64,000 bases of DNA from the NCBI GenBank assembly GCA_024305405.1, contig JAKNDB010000110.1:3596001-3660000 (forward strand), written 5' to 3'. The position numbers and the translations under genes were made by a program. The DNA comes from Dirofilaria immitis (lineage: Eukaryota; Nematoda; Chromadorea; Rhabditida; Onchocercidae). Positions 45,701 to 58,521 of this stretch are shown one piece after another (the stretch's first letter is position 1; each line of letters starts with the position of its first letter). The notes under the pieces were generated by a model. It was not told where the DNA came from. It saw only the letters and a program-made list of their open reading frames with translations, and searched no databases.

Positions 45701-48700
45701 TATTTTCTTCAGATTTTCTTATGCAAATTTAAATCATACAAATATCATTGATGAATTTAATTTTAGATTTCACAATTCTCTAAAAATTTATAGTACTAAT
45801 ATATAAAAAACTGCTTACTTGACAATAATTCTTAATCTAAAAGTATTGTTTTACTTTATCCTAGAATTATAGTTAATGAAGCAGTCATTAGTCAAGTTTG
45901 TTAAATGCGGCAATTTTGATGACAAAGCAATTATTTCAAAATTAATTATTTATTTTTTGAATGACGTATATCATATCTTACTTTTGTATTAATTATTCCT
46001 CTTTATTCAAAATTAACGATTCCAAACAATGCCCACTATAAAATCATCTAGTATATATCATCCAGTATATATTCTAATATATATAAATATATATTATCCA
46101 GTATATATATATTTCTTTCTTGACACATCTTCATCACTCTTAAACAATATGACCACTTATTCTAAAATTTTCAGGTCAAATTATAGATGATTTATTTATG
46201 TTCTTAATAGAAAGATTTTTTTGGTCAAAAAAAAGATCTTTTTAAAAACTTGGAAAATGATTGGAATTATTTTGAAATTTTCTTCCGAAAAATTTCTCTA
46301 AATTATAGATGAATAGATGGGAGTGGAGCAGAGTTGATATAATGTTTTTGACACTTTATTACTTGTAATTGTCATGTTATCCTTTCTGTTTAATAAAATT
46401 TAGAATGCGGGATAAAGACATAAGTCGTTGTAATGTCACATTTTTATTTACACATTTTGGCAATATTTCAAAATGGGACTAATAGTCGGATATTATTTCA
46501 AAAGATGTTTAATATGAATCTTTTATAACAAATATTTCGGAGGATTTTATGATTTTATATTGTGATTTTTTTCTCTTTTCTTACTGAAAATTGGTTGTCA
46601 AATTTTGACAATCAATTGTAGAAAAGCAATGCCGTTATAATAATTGATGATATTCTTGAATTCTGCAATAAAATTATGAATTTCGTAGATCATCGCTCAA
46701 TCAAATTAGATAAATCCCTTAAGTAAGGTATTCGGTAAAATCGTTATCATTCAGTAGCAATATTCTCGAAGAAGTCCTCTCAATTTATTCATCGGCTTTA
46801 GTTATTGCCTTTTTATTATTTATAATATTCTAACAGTCACGCAATGACTAATAAAATTTAATAAATATTCACTTTTTTCCCTTCAAGATTTTCATCTTCC
46901 TTCTGTTATGCAATTTTTCATCATAATATATTGGATGATGAAAAGTTGATAGCTTATAACTGGGTAGGTATTTCGGGAAACAATTATATGAAATCCCAAA
47001 GTTTCCTTGTAATTCGTAAAATTACAATCAATGAAATTTCAATCGTTATTTTAGCGTATCAGTGACGAATTAGCTATTGTTAGTGTTATTTGCCATACCC
47101 AAAATTTCATCCTGTAAATTGTTTACATTTTATGCTTATAAGCAGTTTTGGAAGTTTAAAGATTTGAAATTGAAGAATAAAAATAAGCAGTTATATCTTA
47201 TTGTTTATGATACATTTTTATGTATCATTAAAAATCATTGTTTATTTTCTTTAAAATTGTTACTTCGAAGAAGTAAAATCGAAGAAGTATTTGTGTCATT
47301 GGTTTGGTGACCAGTTTTAAATGGATTAATTACAATAAGATTAATTAGGATTGGGTATAGGAGTGTTGTTTAGGATAATGACGGCGGTAATATTAATGAA
47401 GCATTATTACTGCTTCGGTAGACCAAAAGTAAATATGAGTAGTAACAATAAGGAAAAATATAATTACATCTGTTTGTCGGTGAATGCATACATATATTTA
47501 TCGCGAAGTAACAATAATAATGACATTAGCAACAATAACGATAACGATGATGGTGATATCGATGATAATAATTTTTTTTTTTTTAGCAATAATAACATTA
47601 CAGAACGTATTCTAGCTTACCAATATCATCACCATCATCATTATCATTATCATTGTTTTCATCATCATTTTCAGGTTTAATATTCTTATAGTAGAAGTTT
47701 AATTATTAAAGCATTAATGATATGTTATGGCCTCATTTGTTATTCATCGTTGTTCATAAGTTAATTAAGTAATATAATGCAATGAGAATAAGATCTTTTC
47801 TTCCGCAATTAACAAACAACATCTGAAGATTAGTTGACATGAGAAAAGAAAATTAAAACGAGTAAAGGAATGCATTATGGATAAATCTATCAAAAACTAT
47901 TTCTATGAATCAATTTCATTAGTGATGAATTCTAGAAAAATTAAGACTAATTACTGAATCATAACATTAATTTTATTTAATGAGTCAAAAAAAAACAGAT
48001 ATTTAATTAAGCGTAACACTTGTTATATCGTTATATGTTTTAAAGTTTTAAAAGTTTTTTAAAAAAGAACTTTATCAAGCATATGCAACAGATTTTTGAC
48101 AGATAGAATTTCCGACATGTAATTTCAATCTAAAAACAGAAGTCTGAAGAAATGTTTACTGATGTAATTTAATTTAGTTTCTTCTACAGTCCAAAAATTT
48201 ACACTTGGATAGCCAGCATTGTTCATCTTCATTGTAGTGAATTTCTTGAGTCACACATTGTCAAGTACAAGTACATGTATAAATTATTGGACCAGAAAAG
48301 ATGAAATATTCTGTTTTCAAAATGATATATAGTTTGTTCGTCATTTTAACAAAGAGAAATCATATTTTAGCATTAAATCAGATCGAAAATGAGAATAAAT
48401 TAAATGTCATGTTTCTTATAAGTTGGCTTATATAATTCTTCATTTTGATTAAATAGTCGTTGAAATTTGCTTAAATTTTGTTCCCATAGGATAAAAATAA
48501 CTCATCTATCTTATCTCTCATAAATCATCACTCTCTGTAATTATTGCATACTTAATTTAAGTATATTTTAGCATCATAAATTACCGGCGGTATTTAAAAT
48601 TATTATTCCATTCAATTCATATTTTGGAATTGATTTTAAAATTTTAAATTAAATCACAAGGAATTCATTGAATTTTTGAACATAGACAATTCAGTAAGTA

Positions 48701-51700
48701 ATCGTGACAAGTATTTTTTGTTATCAATAAGGCCAAAAGGAGAAAGATAAAAGACAGAAAGAGTGAGATATCACTTCATATTTTATTCTGAATTTTTTCC
48801 AGCACTTTTTACAATAAATTCATTTTTATCTAATTTCAAATTATTTCAGCTACCTCGCTGTGATTATAGTTGGTGTAATTGGTGCACTCATACTGTTGAC
48901 GGTAATGACGATGTGCCTTTGTAAAAATCTTTCATTTTGTCCAATGAATGCTGCCAAATCAAGTAAAATTCGTCTTTTCAAATTTTAATTTGAATTTTAT
49001 AACTTCAAAAAGTTAAGTCATATTTTTGAAAAAAAAAAATTGTATTTTCTAAATTTGTTTACTTTAATTTTCAAGGCATAAATTTTGTTTATTTTTGATT
49101 TCTATTCACATTCAGCATTTTCAGCATGCTCAACAGCACAAGGAATACAGCAGCATTATCGTCCTGTAGATACGTTATCCACGAAACCGGTAACTTATGA
49201 AGGTTTCTTTTCATTCAAATTTTTATACATTACGTAAGCTATACTTATCCAAACTTTATTAATTGAGCAAAATTAATTACATCTGATAAATGACAGTTTT
49301 ATCTCATAACGATCAATTATGACAAAAATTTATTTTGCAAACATCTCAGACAGTTATAATTTACTATGTATATGAATGATAAAAATTAAGAAAAAAAACT
49401 TTAAATGTCATATACATTATTCCTTTTTAGCCATTCCTTTTCCAAACTTATTTTTGACGATTTATGACTTTTTTTTCTTCTGCTTTTTTGTTCTAAAAGC
49501 TGGGAAGGTTTATTTGATTAAATTCATAAATATCCCGTGGGAGCATAAATTTTGAAGTGTTAGGAAGAGGAAGGAAGGATTAAAAGAAGATGAGGAGGAA
49601 AAGGGAAGAATGAGCTAATGCGGATGGAAAACGAAAAACGAGTAAAAAGTGAGGAAAATTTTTGCGAATTTCCCAATGGAATCCTTTTGTTTAAAACTTG
49701 TTGAGCTTCAAGCTTTAAGCTTAAGGCGAGAAAAAACTTTCTTTTTTTTCTCAATTTGTTAATTCCTATGAACATCATTAAAATCATCTCTAATGAAAAA
49801 GCAACGAAAAGAAAATTTACTGTAATCATTTTCGATTGGAAATTTCTTATTTTAAAAATTTAAAATTTTTCTCCACTAACTTTTTGAGCAAAGAATTAAT
49901 ACTCGACATTATCTTTTTATATCTCATTTTGTTTTTTTTTTTATTTTTATCCGAAAGTTAATTATTTTGTTGCTCCCAGAAATGATAGGTACAGCATTTA
50001 TTGCATACCTTCAAATATCGTATCAAATCTTCAAAACGATAAATTGATGTTTCGTTTCAGATAATAATAATAATTAAATTTTAATTTGAAAATTAAATTC
50101 AACTCTGAAACATGTAACATTAAACTTTACCCTTTAATTATATATTAGCCGAAATTATTAATTTTGAAATACAGAGAGAGTGAGCATTAAGAGTTATAAT
50201 TATTAATCTATTCCATCTGCTACTGAACTGTAACATTTTTCCTATTTTACATTATCCTTATCATTTTGAATCAAACCATTATAGTTAAAGGACAAATTCA
50301 TTACACACTTGGCCATTGAAACTTTTGATAAACACTACGAAAAAGTGCAGGAACTAAAAATAAAACTGGGAATTCATATCATTATTCATCAAATTCGTTT
50401 GCATTATTCAATAATCTGTTAAATTAAGCCTAGCCAATTTATAAATAAATTTCAATGTGTAGAAAAATTAAAGGAAAAAAGAAATTCTTTTTAAGAATGA
50501 AATTTGCAATGTTCTATTTAGATTGTCGAATAACAATAGTGAAATATGAGCTTATGAGTATTTATAAATAGTATGACTTATAATCTTTGAACTTTTGTCT
50601 CGGTTTTATTAAATAAACGTTCGTGTACAAAGATTTTAAGAAGATGTATGTCTTGATCAGATATATATATATAAATGTGAAAATCATCCAAATATTATTA
50701 AACATTATCTTTGCTTGAAGAAATTATGATAACTGAATGGTTAGTTCTGAATGGTATTAATTCAAAATCGATTATTGCAGTTTGGTAATGTACGAATAAT
50801 ATGCAAATGGTATATAAATTTCTAGGAATTTTTATAATTTTAATATGAATTTAATACAAATCAATGAAATTCTATTTCTTTAGTCTGAAACTCATTTCGA
50901 AAAGAAAGGATAAAATTTTGGAATAATTTTAGGATAGAAGCAGAAATAAAGTTTAAAAGGATGGCGTCATGTAAAGTATAAGAAAATCTGCAAATTTTCC
51001 TATAATAAATGAATGCAATGAAAGTAATTTGTTTGAATTATGCTTAACATAGGATGCTTTAGTTGCTGTATCTAAATAGAAAGGAATAATGTTAAGGATG
51101 TAAAAGAGGGAAGGTTGAAGGTCTCGAGGGAGATTAACAGGAAAAATCTGCTCTCAATCCGGGCTCTATGTCTCTTCGTATCCTACAGTGAATTTTCCGG
51201 CTTGTCACAAATTGAATATTCTTTCCGAGGCATTTTCACATAAATGATTCGTGATTGCCACTGCATAAATAATGAAATTCGCAGTAGTAGAATGAGATTC
51301 CGACTTCTGTTTTCTCTCTTGGGATAGTAGGATGGTAGTTGAAAGAAGCATCTACACTTTCTTGATAACAACACTTTTATTCAATTTTCGGAACACATAA
51401 TCCTTTTACACAACAAAGTTTTCACAATAAACAATAAATTTCATTAATACACAAAATCTGTGGAATTTTCAATACAAATAATTGAAATTTCGAAGGATAC
51501 ATGATATATATATATATATATATATAATAAATGATATTAATTATTTCAAATTTTTATTCCTTACCGTGTAATGCTTCCGTGAAATCCTTCTAAGTTATTT
51601 GTAGTATTGACTATGCTGTGAGCATATTTCCGTAGACAAGTTCAGAATACTATCTATTTTAGAGTGGCTTTAATCAAAAGACTGCCAAATGCGCAAATGA

Positions 51701-53167
51701 TTTAATGACCAGGATAATAACCATTCCTTCAACTATTCGCAAAGTTCATTTATTGACCAAACGATTCTAATGGTGTTGTTTACATTAATATGAGAGGACG
51801 TAGAATACACGTCATATAAAATTTAATATTAATAGTAGTTGCTTTATCATATGCCTGATTTTTGAAGTTCTTAATATGATCAAAATTGCTTTTATATAAA
51901 AGGAAAGTTCTGAAAGTCCAAAATTAGCCAGTGAATTTTCAGGCAGTCTTTATGAGTCTAAATTTAAAATTCACATTAAATGTCATGAATTATTAGTTTG
52001 AAAATGAGTGCCTAGAAGAGCATAAGAATTGCAATTCCTTGATGTAACTAAGTTATTGAAGGAGCAACTAAATGCATAGATAATGAAAAACTATGGTAAC
52101 TTAAATTGAAAATTGCAATGTTTAATGAATGATAACTTATGCATTGTATTGAATTAAATATTCTTTATTTTATGGATTTTAATTCTTATAAGTTTTTTTT
52201 TTTACCTAATAATAAGACCAAGCCATTTCTTAAAAGGTTGTTTTAATTTTGCTGAATTAAACGATTAATTAAGGATTAGTTTTCTTTCGTAGTCGTAATT
52301 GCAGTGACTTGAATAAATATATAATTCGGCGAAGTTTTCTTTTTATATTTTTGATATTAAAAGCTTGTCATTTAGTGAGGGATTTCAACTTGGTCTAAAA
52401 CTGAAGATCAAATTTTAATTTCATCAAGACAGCATGAGTAATCACTATGGATAGAAGCTCATCAACATTCCCTTCTCACTAATTGAACACTTGAAGAAAT
52501 TTAAAATTTACAAATTCCATTGCATCATATATTATAGTTAACCATAAGAAATTTAAAACAAATAAACAATAGACGAACTTGCAATTTTTAAGCACATTAT
52601 CTTATTGTATCTATAAAATTGAAAATGTAAATTACTTTCAAGTAGCGTTTATTCATTTCGTTCCGTTTTCTTCAGAAACGGATACGGCATAATAAAAAGA
52701 CAGACCGAATTTATATCATTTGCGGGAAAACATCTTAGGAGATTGATCAATAAATTCGAAAGATTAACAATAGTTTTTTATTTCCATTCAAAGAAATATT
52801 ATGATACGATTAGAACTTTATTATCTGATTTTTCCATTGATCTCAAATTTTAATGAAATTAGAAGCAAAATACTTTAAATGACAATGGATAATTTGTCCA
52901 ACTACGTGATCTTATCAAATTCATTTTAGGTATTGTTTGTGAACTTTAAAAATAAGTTACTTTTTAACTGCAAAGTTATCAAGCCATTTGATTACATATT
53001 CCTCTGGATTAATCACCTCATTCGATCGTATGTTATTTCTCGAAATTCCAGCTCCACCACCATACGAAAGTTCGTTAGATGAAGATCCACAGCGAAGAAA
53101 TGATTGGCATTGTTTATTGGAAAATCAAGTTAACGATACGAGGCAAGATGGGGCCATATTTCAGTGA
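42763..53167 (+). CDS. Shisa-like single-pass membrane protein with CC motifs and a PPPY motif
   Basis: Exons: 42763-43117, 48850-48962, 49116-49202, 53052-53167. A hydrophobic N-terminus (TAILYYRYIIVPLILVLRI, about residues 17-35) acts as signal peptide or anchor, followed by a Ser/Gly-rich linker and a small Cys-rich domain: KVCPDF, EKYCCPSH and SYYCCSQEH, i.e. C71, CC83-84, CC95-96. Exon 2 encodes the transmembrane helix AVIIVGVIGALILLTVMTM followed by CLCKN; exon 4 has APPPYESS, a WW-domain ligand, and ends DGAIFQ. This order (signal, CC-x10-CC domain, one TM, PPxY) is that of the Shisa/WBP1/VOPP1 group of adaptor proteins acting in the secretory pathway. Exons 2-4 join in phase; exon 1 to 2 does not, so a small exon may be missing in the 5.7-kb first intron. 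AATAAA at 53261. Confidence 0.62.
43118..48849. other. 5.7-kb first intron of the Shisa-like gene
   Basis: AT-rich with no supported gene. It contains a 27-base tandem duplication at about 44499-44552 (TTATCATAGCGATATCAAAT in each copy) and an imperfect palindrome near 46590-46615. A 109-codon ORF at 47351-47680 is Asn/Asp/His repeat sequence. It may hide a short exon needed to correct the exon 1 to 2 phase. Confidence 0.5.
49203..53051. other. 3.8-kb third intron of the Shisa-like gene
   Basis: AT-rich with no supported gene; (AT)n occurs at about 51501-51526 and near 50660. The minus ORF at 49560-49829 has no recognisable features. Confidence 0.55.
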
Positions 53168-53260
53168 TCAGGGCATAAGTAAAAAATTTTTTCCTTCTTT
53201 TGCTAGGTTTTTTTTTATTCCATCAAAATTTTGGTTCATGCTAATAGCATCCTTTTTTTA

Positions 53261-53266
53261 AATAAA
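53261..53266 (+). promoter_or_regulatory. Candidate polyadenylation signal of the Shisa-like gene
   Basis: AATAAA lies 94 bases after the stop codon at 53165-53167. Confidence 0.45.
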
Positions 53267-53267
53267 A

Positions 53268-55179
53268 CTTTTTTGAAATTAAATCTGAATTCATAAAGTA
53301 TGATGCAAGTATTGTTTTCGCTCGCCTTCAGATGCTTAAATTCAAACGAAAATCAAAATTAAAAAAAAATCATTTTCTTATTCGTTTATTATGGATGCTA
53401 ATACTAATACTATTTCAGTAGAATATCTGATACTTTTGTACCATAATTTTTTTTCTTTCTCTCCAATGGTGCTTATTTGCTTATTACTAGAAATTTTCCC
53501 AGCAATTGTTGATGATTACTTTTTAATGCTGTATATCACTTGCTTCTTGCTATCATCCAAAAAAAATTTTTTTTCGGGTAGATTTTTGAAATGAAATAAT
53601 TAGTGAAAGTATTTTCAAACTTATCTTCTGTTCCCTTTTTTTTTCCTGCATATTTCCTCAAATCATATATCCCGCTTGATATATTTCTAACTTGAAAAAA
53701 AAAAGAAAAAACGATGATTTAAATGAAATTTTCATGGATTAAGAAATCTTCACAAATGAAAATGAGATGCAGAAGTATATTAAAAGCTGTTTTCAGAAGA
53801 TTAAAGGATAATATTATACGTATAAAATGAAATACGGATAAAACTAACTAATTAAACTATTTTTCCTTTAAAATTTCTCATTGAAAATATCAAATTATCA
53901 AAATTGTTCAATAAGAAAGGAGAGAAAATACGAATTTCTTATTTCAGTAAGCATAAAATTTATTTTCATTTTTCATCATAGAAGCAAAAATAGGCACAGG
54001 TTGGTACCATAGACTATTTGTTGTAGAAATAATAATTTTATGTTTTTTTAAAAAAAAGGAAAAAAAAGTTACATTTATTTGTATGAATTTAATGCCTTAT
54101 ATAAACAATTAGTTGTATGTACAATAATATACTATCCATTATCCATTTTCTTTTATTTTATTGTTTACATTTTTGCTTTTATATACGTTTGCGCATCCAC
54201 TTCAATATTCCATTTTGTTCAGTAATGTTTGTTTATAATACAAGTAACAGCATATCTGGAATTTATTTGGAAAATCTCAGAATTCAACAACTGATTATCG
54301 ATGATAAAGCAAACAAAATTTTTCTCATCATCTTCCTCTTCGTTGTTCTTTGATGAAAAAAAAGTAAAGAAATTATTTTCAATTTCAATTTGTTGAACAA
54401 AGAAACGACATGATATACAAAAAAAAGGTAAGATGAGGAAATTAAAGGAATGATCAAAAGAAACTGAGATTATACAGGAAGTTATTAAAGCATTGTTGAT
54501 AAATAGTTTATTGTTGTTGTGATAAATAATTAAAAAATTGAGGGGAAATGAATTGAAATAAATTAGTTCCAGAATAGTTAGGATATTAATTTCTGAATTA
54601 ACATCTAATATGTAATTTATAAAAATTTCGATAAAATTTGTTAAGATCAAATGAATAAGACCAACTAAATGATATAAGCATTGTGAAGGCACAACCAAAT
54701 ACAAAGTGAAAGGTAGGCAGTATGATAGGAAAGTTTGAAATATGGTCACTTTTACTATAATTTTAATTTGCGCCTATTAAAGGAATGCTTGATTAAGGCT
54801 TAAGGAACTCGAACCGATTAATTATTTTAATAAACATACATGTAATTATATCAGATCAAATATTTGCAAATATAAAGGCTCAAATTTAATTTTTTTTTTG
54901 ATAGAATATGTTTCAAATTTTCTACGATTGATTACTTCTGCATCAAATTATATTTTCATCTTCTGAAGCAATCATAGATGTTTTGTTATAAATGAAGCAA
55001 GATGTAAATGGTATATTATTATAATGTTATATCTTATGCTTGAATATAATACAAATCAACTATTTGTAAATGAATTCGGTCGGTATGCATGTATGAGTAA
55101 TAAGTGCTATTGAGTTAATACATGTGTAATTAGTAAGATCAGCAATTGAAATTTCAAACAAACTGATAAGATGAAATGA
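53268..55179. other. Convergent intergenic region with one long AT-rich ORF
   Basis: Between the 3' ends of the Shisa-like and atlastin-like genes. The minus strand has an uninterrupted 176-codon ORF (54749-54219), rich in Phe, Ile, Leu and Asn. It has no recognisable domain, and its strand is T-rich, which lowers stop frequency, so it is probably chance. Confidence 0.4.
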
Positions 55180-58100
55180 TTAGATGTTGTGACAATCATG
55201 ATGAAAACATGAGCGAATTTTCGGCTTATAATAAACATAAGCCCAGATTGCTAATAAAGCTGTAAGTGAAACCGGTACAGCAATCACACCAGCGCTTACC
55301 ATTCCCGCTTGTAATGTCAATACCGCTCCGCCGATAGCTGCTGATGCGGCTGATCCAAGACCCATGCCTATTTCAAATTTTTAAATATAATTAATAGCAC
55401 TTAATAACATAACAGGAAAATATAGAGAAATAACAAATCGTTATGTATTTTAAAAAAATTTTGAAAAATACTACCTAAAAATACGGAATCACCACATGCA
55501 ATCATACGCGATACACAAGATGTTACCCGTTTCTCCTTATTTATTCGTTTATACTTTTCTAATTCACTCTGTAATAGCATGAAAATAAGACGAAATTTAA
55601 TTTTGAAATATTAGAAAATAATATTTGAGATGAAGGAAATTTAAAATTCAATGATGCAATTAAAAACTTTTATTTGGTCTATTTGAAATTTCTTTGTTTT
55701 TCTTTTCTTTTCAAATAATCTTACATTTAGATTTTGTTGTAACGTTGACAGATTTCTGGATCGAACTTCACTGCTTCCAATTTTTGGATATTTTTCAAAA
55801 ATATTCAAAGCTATAATACCATATTTGATATGTGCTTCATGGAGTCGTTTTTCTGATAACATTCCTGATTTCAAACAGATCTGAAATATTTTCAATTATT
55901 CCGAAAAGAAAGCGTCCTTTAAATTCAAGCGAATTTTTATAGCTATTAAAGTCTTCATTATGCATATATATAACTTATAATAAATTACAAAATGAATGAT
56001 AATCAATGTAATGAAGTTATTATCGCATAATTTAAATATTTTAGGCATTTGAATTGTTATTAGAATAAATTAAATGAAATTTCCTGCAAAATTTAGGAGT
56101 TATGATTGTTACCCGATCCATTCCTCGAATATAAGCTGCCTTTGCTTCATGTGCTGCTTCCAAATATATCAATTGAGCATTTGTGTCTAAAATCATCTGT
56201 GGTTCCGGTATCATGCAACTATCGAATGCTCTGGCAAATTCCTGGAAATTGTTCAGAATTTTTCAGATTATTTCATTCCATTTTGTTCTATACTATCTTT
56301 TATTCCTTTCTTTTTCAACAGTTGAAATTCTCTATTTCTCTACGTAAAGTTAAAAGTTGAAAAAATAATCACCCTGAACATATCCGTAATTTTCCTACAT
56401 GTGACCGTCTTTCCGTTAATAACTTTTGGTTGCAGCGCTTCCGGATTTAAAAGATGTACCGTCATTCTTTTCACCTCTTCTTTAAACAATGGTTTCATAT
56501 CTATAAAAACTTTACTACTTATCTCTTAGCTTTATTCTTGAAGAAAGAAAATACAAACTAATTAACTTTTTAAATTAACTTTTTTTTTTTTTTTAATGTG
56601 AAATGAATGAATAATTTCGAATATTTTGCCAGTAGGATCTGTTTATAAAATAAAGCATAAAACCTTTACGAGCCCTCTGAAGGATTCATGATCTGCAACA
56701 CGATGACCTGGATGTGGTAGTAAAAACATAGAGTTTGCTCGAAACAGTTTTGGATACACTTCGAACTATCCTCAGTTCATTGGACTGAAAAAATTTGAAC
56801 AAAAAAATGATGCATAATAATAAATCACTCAATCTCTAAAATTTACTTCCAAATTTTAATTTAAGTTCAAAATTTTTTATTCAATGATGCGTCAACGAGT
56901 TAATTTAAAGTTACGAAACAAACGAAACCATCGATTTGAAAATATAAAAAAATCTAGAATATAACCTGATGAGATGATGACGCTTGGAGAATTGCTCTGA
57001 GGTAATCCATACCACCTTCGAATCCATATGAGCATTCTTCAGATGATTTATAATCTCGAACAACAAAAACAATTGTCTGAAATTTAATTTTTTTCTCTTT
57101 TTCAAATTCTAATTAAAGCAATAAATTTCATCGATGAAAATGATAAATTCAAATAAATTTCTATTCATATCCATCAATAAAAAAGGCTGCTCGAAATTTG
57201 GTAGTTACGCGTTGATTTTAATTATTTATGTTTCGCTTATTTTTATTTCTAATGAAAATTATATATTGGTATGATGTGAACATTCTTTCAAAAAGCTACT
57301 TTTTTTTTTTTATTGAAGAAGTAATCATTTTGAATTGTGAATAGGTAATAACCTGAAAAGGTGGTTTGAATTTGATAAATTCATCCGGTACTAATCGTCC
57401 ATATTCAATAAAAAGTGATAGATTTGCAAGTGAATCTTCAAGTATCGTTTCTATAATGTTATAAACTTGTACCGAACTGAATAATGTTGATAGTGCAAAT
57501 ACAGTGCTAGACATTTGATATGGTAATGATGTATTATCCACCGTACCCTGTGTATCCATCTGTAATATGAACATTTGATATGATTTTTGATATATTAAAT
57601 AAAAATAATGAAAATTTGGATATACGAGTAATGATGTTTAATTGAAAATGAAAAATATAAAATTCAAAATATCTAATTTTTTTGGTAAACAATTTAGAAA
57701 AAAAAGTCTATCCAACAAGAAAAAATTAAGTTTGATAAAATGAAATTAATATATTCTAAAAAAATGTTGAAATAATTTCAAATTTCAACCGACCAATACA
57801 ACAGCATATGTTTCACCGTTCGCTGCTTCAATCATTATTGGTTCACCCCACATCCATATTCCCGCGGTGTCACGTTTTATTCCAGGTCTCCAATGAAAGC
57901 CTCCCAAATGCGAATCATCCAAAAGCCATTCCAAAGTTGTACTGTTCTTTAAAAATACAATTAAGTGAAGAAGAATGTATTTTATAAAATTTAACAAAGT
58001 GATGATTTTAAATTCAATCGAAATTATGTAAATTACCTGCTGCGATTTTTGCAAACTATATAAATAATCGAGGAATATATTGAGAAGAAAGCTTTTCCTT

Positions 58101-58521
58101 TTCGAAATATACCTACTGCTAATAATTACTACCTAAAATTAAACAGCTGTAAGTTTTCGATTATTAAAAGCTTATAACAAACTTGCTGAAGATCTCCACT
58201 AGGAAATAAATTTCTTATTTTTAAATTGTTCTGAAATTTTAAAAATACCGAGATATTTTAATTTTGATTAATTTGATCACAAATTTTACAGAATTAGTTT
58301 ATTTAAGGATAAAATTCTACTGTAAAAATAAAAAATATCTTTTTATTAGCAATGGATGAATGTCCAAGCACAGAAGTAAGTGAATTTTCCAAAAATTTAT
58401 AACGATTAGGTTGAGATGAAAGTGGGGCAATTATTTGAACAGGATGAACTTTGTGACGATGTTCTATTTGATCACGGATGCTAAATCCGGCTTGAAACGG
58501 TGCCGTTAGATCGAATGACAT
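55180..58521 (-). CDS. Atlastin-like membrane GTPase, eleven exons, frameshifted P-loop exon
   Basis: Dynamin-superfamily GTPase that fuses and shapes endoplasmic reticulum tubules. Minus exons: 58521-~58339, 58132-58037, 57946-57794, 57559-57353, 57076-56966, 56784-56664, 56500-56373, 56241-56113, 55880-55725, 55568-55475, 55367-55180. Marks: GIWMWGEP, MDTQGT (G3, about 145-150), FALSTLFSSVQVYNI, IEYGRL, IVFVVRDYK (RD, G4), CSYGFEGG, LLPHPG, middle-domain helices, and a hydrophobic membrane hairpin (IGGAVLTLQAGMVSAGVIAV and ALLAIWAYVYY). The P-loop, GIFRKGKS, appears only one frame off in exon 2; two bases are lacking near 56760-56763 and one at 56500. Restored length is about 522 residues. 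The tail after the membrane segment is only about 17 residues, lacking the usual amphipathic helix. TTTAAATTGCAG at 58535 is a candidate trans-splice acceptor. Nematodes have more than one atlastin, so no symbol is given. Confidence 0.93.

Noticed and set aside
47351..47680. 109-codon ORF with Asn, Asp and His runs
   Set aside because: Simple AAT/GAT/CAT-type repeats inside an intron of the Shisa-like gene.
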